Origin: Mesaphorura yosii
Lineage: Eukaryota; Arthropoda; Collembola; Poduromorpha; Tullbergiidae
Assembly (NCBI GenBank): GCA_009869945.1
Contig: WIXG01000012.1
Span: forward strand, 310,001-374,000
Reading direction: 5' to 3'
Length of the DNA stretch: 64,000 nt
The translations under genes were made by a program, and so were the position numbers. The notes under the pieces are model-generated. The model ran no database searches and was not told where the DNA came from. It was given only the letters and a program-made list of their open reading frames with translations. Shown piece after piece: positions 37,322 to 64,000 of the stretch; position 1 is the first letter of the stretch, and each line of letters starts with the position of its first letter.

Positions 37322-37887
37322 CCTGGTGACTCTTGGAACACTGTCTGATAGACATCTTTCAGTTCTTGTAACTTCTCGCCGACCATATCTAAAACGCGTT
37401 GTTTTGAAACTGGCATATCGTCAAATCTGTTTGCCATTTTGTACAACACGTCAATTTGTGCAACCAATTCTACAATTTTGCGACGATGTTCTTCAGTATT
37501 TGCCGGACCATCCTGTGCTTTGGCCATGATTTGTTGTCGGCAAGTGGGAAAAATTTCGACGGCACGATTCCTGCGATTCCTGCAAGAGGAACTTTGTGAT
37601 TGTGCACGGCAGAGCAACGGAAATGTGACTGCTGTGGTAATAGAACCATGCAGAGAAGGGATGCCATGAAAAAGATTTCAAGAAATGGAGAATGCTGGGA
37701 AAAGGGTACAAAAATTATATCAGTTGCAGAACGGAATGCACTTGTCTGGTTCTTTCTAGCTAAGTTGTTGCTACGCTTCCCTTCTTTGTCGGTTGCTTTC
37801 GTGCGCACTGAGTTGAGCCAACATGCTCGCACTCAACAATGAGGGAAAACAGGGCATTGGGAGCATGCAATCCTTTCTTACTTACAT
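37322..37887 (-). CDS. small unrecognised helical protein, 3' end unresolved
   Basis: The main coding exon is 37579-37322. It has a good CTCTTGCAG acceptor and a GTAAGA donor, and encodes a hydrophilic, probably helical segment including EEHRRKIVELVAQIDVLYKM and LDMVGEKLQELKDVYQTVFQ. The upstream exon ends at 37886 with ...GAGAAAT|GTAAGT. Splicing joins AT to G and creates an ATG in frame, so translation may start MNRRNRAVEIF. A second Met (MAKAQDG) at 37529 is the alternative. The protein continues past 37322 (phase 2). The best next acceptor is CTCCTGCAG at 37246-37247, which leads straight into the MITE-like element. I do not recognise the family. Confidence 0.5.
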
Positions 37888-38414
37888 TTCTCCAAAGAGC
37901 CCGAGCCCAGCAGAAGTTTATTGTTGAAGTCTGTGACGAATGAGCAGTAACAATGCGAAGCGAAAGTTGCACACGAAAACAGAAGCAAAAGTTGAGACAC
38001 TCGATATAAGTCAGAGGCGACTGCACGGGAAGATGTAATACTTTCAACTGAACCCAACCTCGCATTAACGCGTCCTCAATCGTCTGTAAACTGGAAGGGC
38101 GAATGCAAATGACCCACTCAAGTGCTGGCGAACTTTATGCCATTCGTCCCAAGCTTGCACGGAAAGTGCGATTATCGGTAATTATCTTAATTGTGACCGA
38201 GCATTCTCAGCACTACAGAGACCAGCCGTCGTCATCGTCTTCGCTAATTACTCCGCAAGTTTGGCAGACTCTTTCTTTCCGAGACAGCTAAACTAACCAT
38301 TCCCTTCGTGGACGTGGACCGCGTTTTGTGCGTCGCACCGCGGCCACGGCCACGAAAACGTTTGGCTCGACGTTGGGAACCCGTTGCGAGTTGAACACTC
38401 CATCCAGCCTGTAA

Positions 38415-38783
38415 TCATAAATGAAGGCGATGCAGACTAACCACGTCTTTGAGCCCAAGCCTGGCAGCCAAATGCAAGCTCGTGCCGCCATTTTGCAACT
38501 GGGCATCCGGGTGCACGTGCTTTTCCGTCAGCATGAACTGGACATCAGTTTGTCCCGTAGCAGCTGCACTGATTAAAGACGTGCTCCCACCACATGGTAC
38601 GAAAAACTCGTCGATGGTGTGGACGCGGATGTGACGAGCAGTCGAGAAAGGGTCAGAAATTTGGGGAAAGGGTATACGAAGAAATCGGACGAGCTTTAGA
38701 CTGAATGAATGAAATTCAGAGAGAACGTTCCAAGGGAGAAAAGTCTTAACGGTCAAAATGCATTTAATTTTGTTCCTAGCCAT
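38415..38783 (-). CDS. ankyrin-repeat open frame, partial or fragmentary gene
   Basis: This 122-codon frame encodes two ankyrin-type units in its second half: a TSLISAAATGQTDVQFML segment, then [17 protein letters not shown]. The first half does not resemble a known domain and may be intron or UTR; a possible acceptor lies at 38701-38702 (ATTCAG). After LKDV a GTTAGT donor-like sequence could continue the gene, but no downstream exon could be chosen. It sits just past the Notch 3' end on the same strand and is not part of the Notch ankyrin domain, which is complete in its own exons. It could be a decayed copy or a real short gene. Confidence 0.4.
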   Translation of the reverse strand: MARNKIKCILTVKTFLPWNVLSEFHSFSLKLVRFLRIPFPQISDPFSTARHIRVHTIDEFFVPCGGSTSLISAAATGQTDVQFMLTEKHVHPDAQLQNGGTSLHLAARLGLKDVVSLHRLHL

Positions 38784-39326
38784 GTCTTAGCTTTAATTCA
38801 ATCCATACGTGACGAATAAAGAGCTGTTTTAGTTTAAAATGGTGAAGCTTTGTGTTCGTTTATTATTCGGATTTTCTTGTTATATTTTATGCAAGCTGAT
38901 TAGCAAAATATTTTGTACACACATGGACAATGCTAAAATTATTAGGAAAATTGTACCGACCTCGTGCATCAAAATTCCTTTTGCCTGAAAGATCTTAATT
39001 TACTAAATAAACCTAATTCGACGATTATTTTCATATTGAGCGATCGATAAATTGAATCCTTTGAGTGTCCGAGTTGGAATGAGAATTCCTGAAACAAGCA
39101 TTAACTAAAAGAATATTACATTAAGAGGAATTAACAAGTAAAACAGTAATAAAACAGATAAAACATAAAGTACACAATAAGCGTAGTGAGTAAGTACAAA
39201 AATATGTCAGATAAGAACGTAAAGCATGCTTCAGTTTAAGAATTACAGTGTAACTTACTAGTTTAATACACATTTAATACGGGAAATTAAGATCCAGAAG
39301 AATCAACTAAAAACTCTGTACGGGCG
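38784..39326 (-). other. Notch 3' UTR and flank
   Basis: AT-rich sequence follows the Notch stop codon on the minus strand with no open frame of note. A minus-strand AATAAA at 38859-38864 is a candidate polyadenylation signal, which would give a 3' UTR of about 460 nt. This is inferred from position only. Confidence 0.4.
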
Positions 39327-63719
<24,393 letters not shown>

Positions 63720-64000
63720 CTGCAAAGATAATAGACGAATATAGATCAAGATCATTAAGAATTTGGCGCAGCGTGGCGTGGCATGACAAAGATATCATCA
63801 TCATCTGTTACATTTGCATATGGCATGGCCCTACCCGACAAGACAGAACAAGCAGGCAAATCAAGGCGAGAGGATGTGGAAAAGCGTGGGAATGACGTTT
63901 ATTAAAAAGCGACACTGCGAACGCGACTGCGACAGATTGACAAAAACAAACCAAAACTGTCACATGGAGCTGTTGGCTGCTGGAAATGTGTTTATCTCAT
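63720..64000 (-). other. start of a further Notch intron (truncated by window edge)
   Basis: The acceptor TTTGCAG at 63720-63721 and upstream shows that an intron runs off the right edge. A CGTGGGAA at 63885-63892 matches the high-affinity CSL/Su(H) consensus. No coding sequence is seen. Confidence 0.6.

Overview
This is eukaryotic nuclear DNA from an animal, most likely an arthropod or another ecdysozoan. Genes are split by GT-AG introns, many only 60 to 100 bp long, and every confident gene is an animal family: Notch, a Cip4/Toca-1 F-BAR protein, kynurenine formamidase, an SLC22 transporter, RpS28, ZGPAT and adenylate kinase 8. The species cannot be fixed from the sequence. There are no operons, CRISPR arrays or bacterial features. 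The gene models below were assembled by hand from conserved protein segments, splice signals and reading-phase continuity across each junction.

Layout from left to right. Positions 1-6449 are non-coding, downstream of Cip4. Positions 6450-23777 hold Cip4 on the minus strand: ten coding exons lie between 6450 and 10059, and an 8-codon start exon lies at 23754-23777 beyond a 13.7 kb intron. A gene-dense block follows. On the minus strand it has kynurenine formamidase (25473-26681), an SLC22 transporter (27153-30497) and RpS28 (31024-31424). On the plus strand it has ZGPAT (31842-33898) and AK8 (34163-36177). RpS28 and ZGPAT are divergent and share a 417 bp upstream interval.

Between AK8 and the next gene is a 408 bp element (36832-37239). 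It has hAT-like 9 bp terminal inverted repeats and a 7 bp flanking direct repeat, and its interior is a tandem array of about 48 bp self-complementary units. It is followed by a small unrecognised minus-strand gene (37322-37887) and an ankyrin-repeat open frame (38415-38783).

The right 40% (39327 to beyond 63719) is the minus-strand Notch gene. All of it is present except the signal peptide and most of EGF repeat 1, which lie past the right edge. I assembled 23 coding exons giving about 2,520 residues: EGF repeats 2-36 complete, three LNRs, heterodimerisation domain, transmembrane segment, RAM, ankyrin repeats and a PEST tail with a phosphodegron-like motif. Its introns of 8.2, 2.8 and 3.6 kb account for most of the non-coding DNA there.

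The most unusual points are as follows. AK8 has an in-frame TGA at a position that is Gly in the human protein, a first domain without a Walker A lysine, and a GC-AG intron. The SLC22 protein has an extracellular loop enlarged by about 245 residues. The hAT-like element has a tandem-palindrome interior. I did not find a convincing wholly new multi-gene system.
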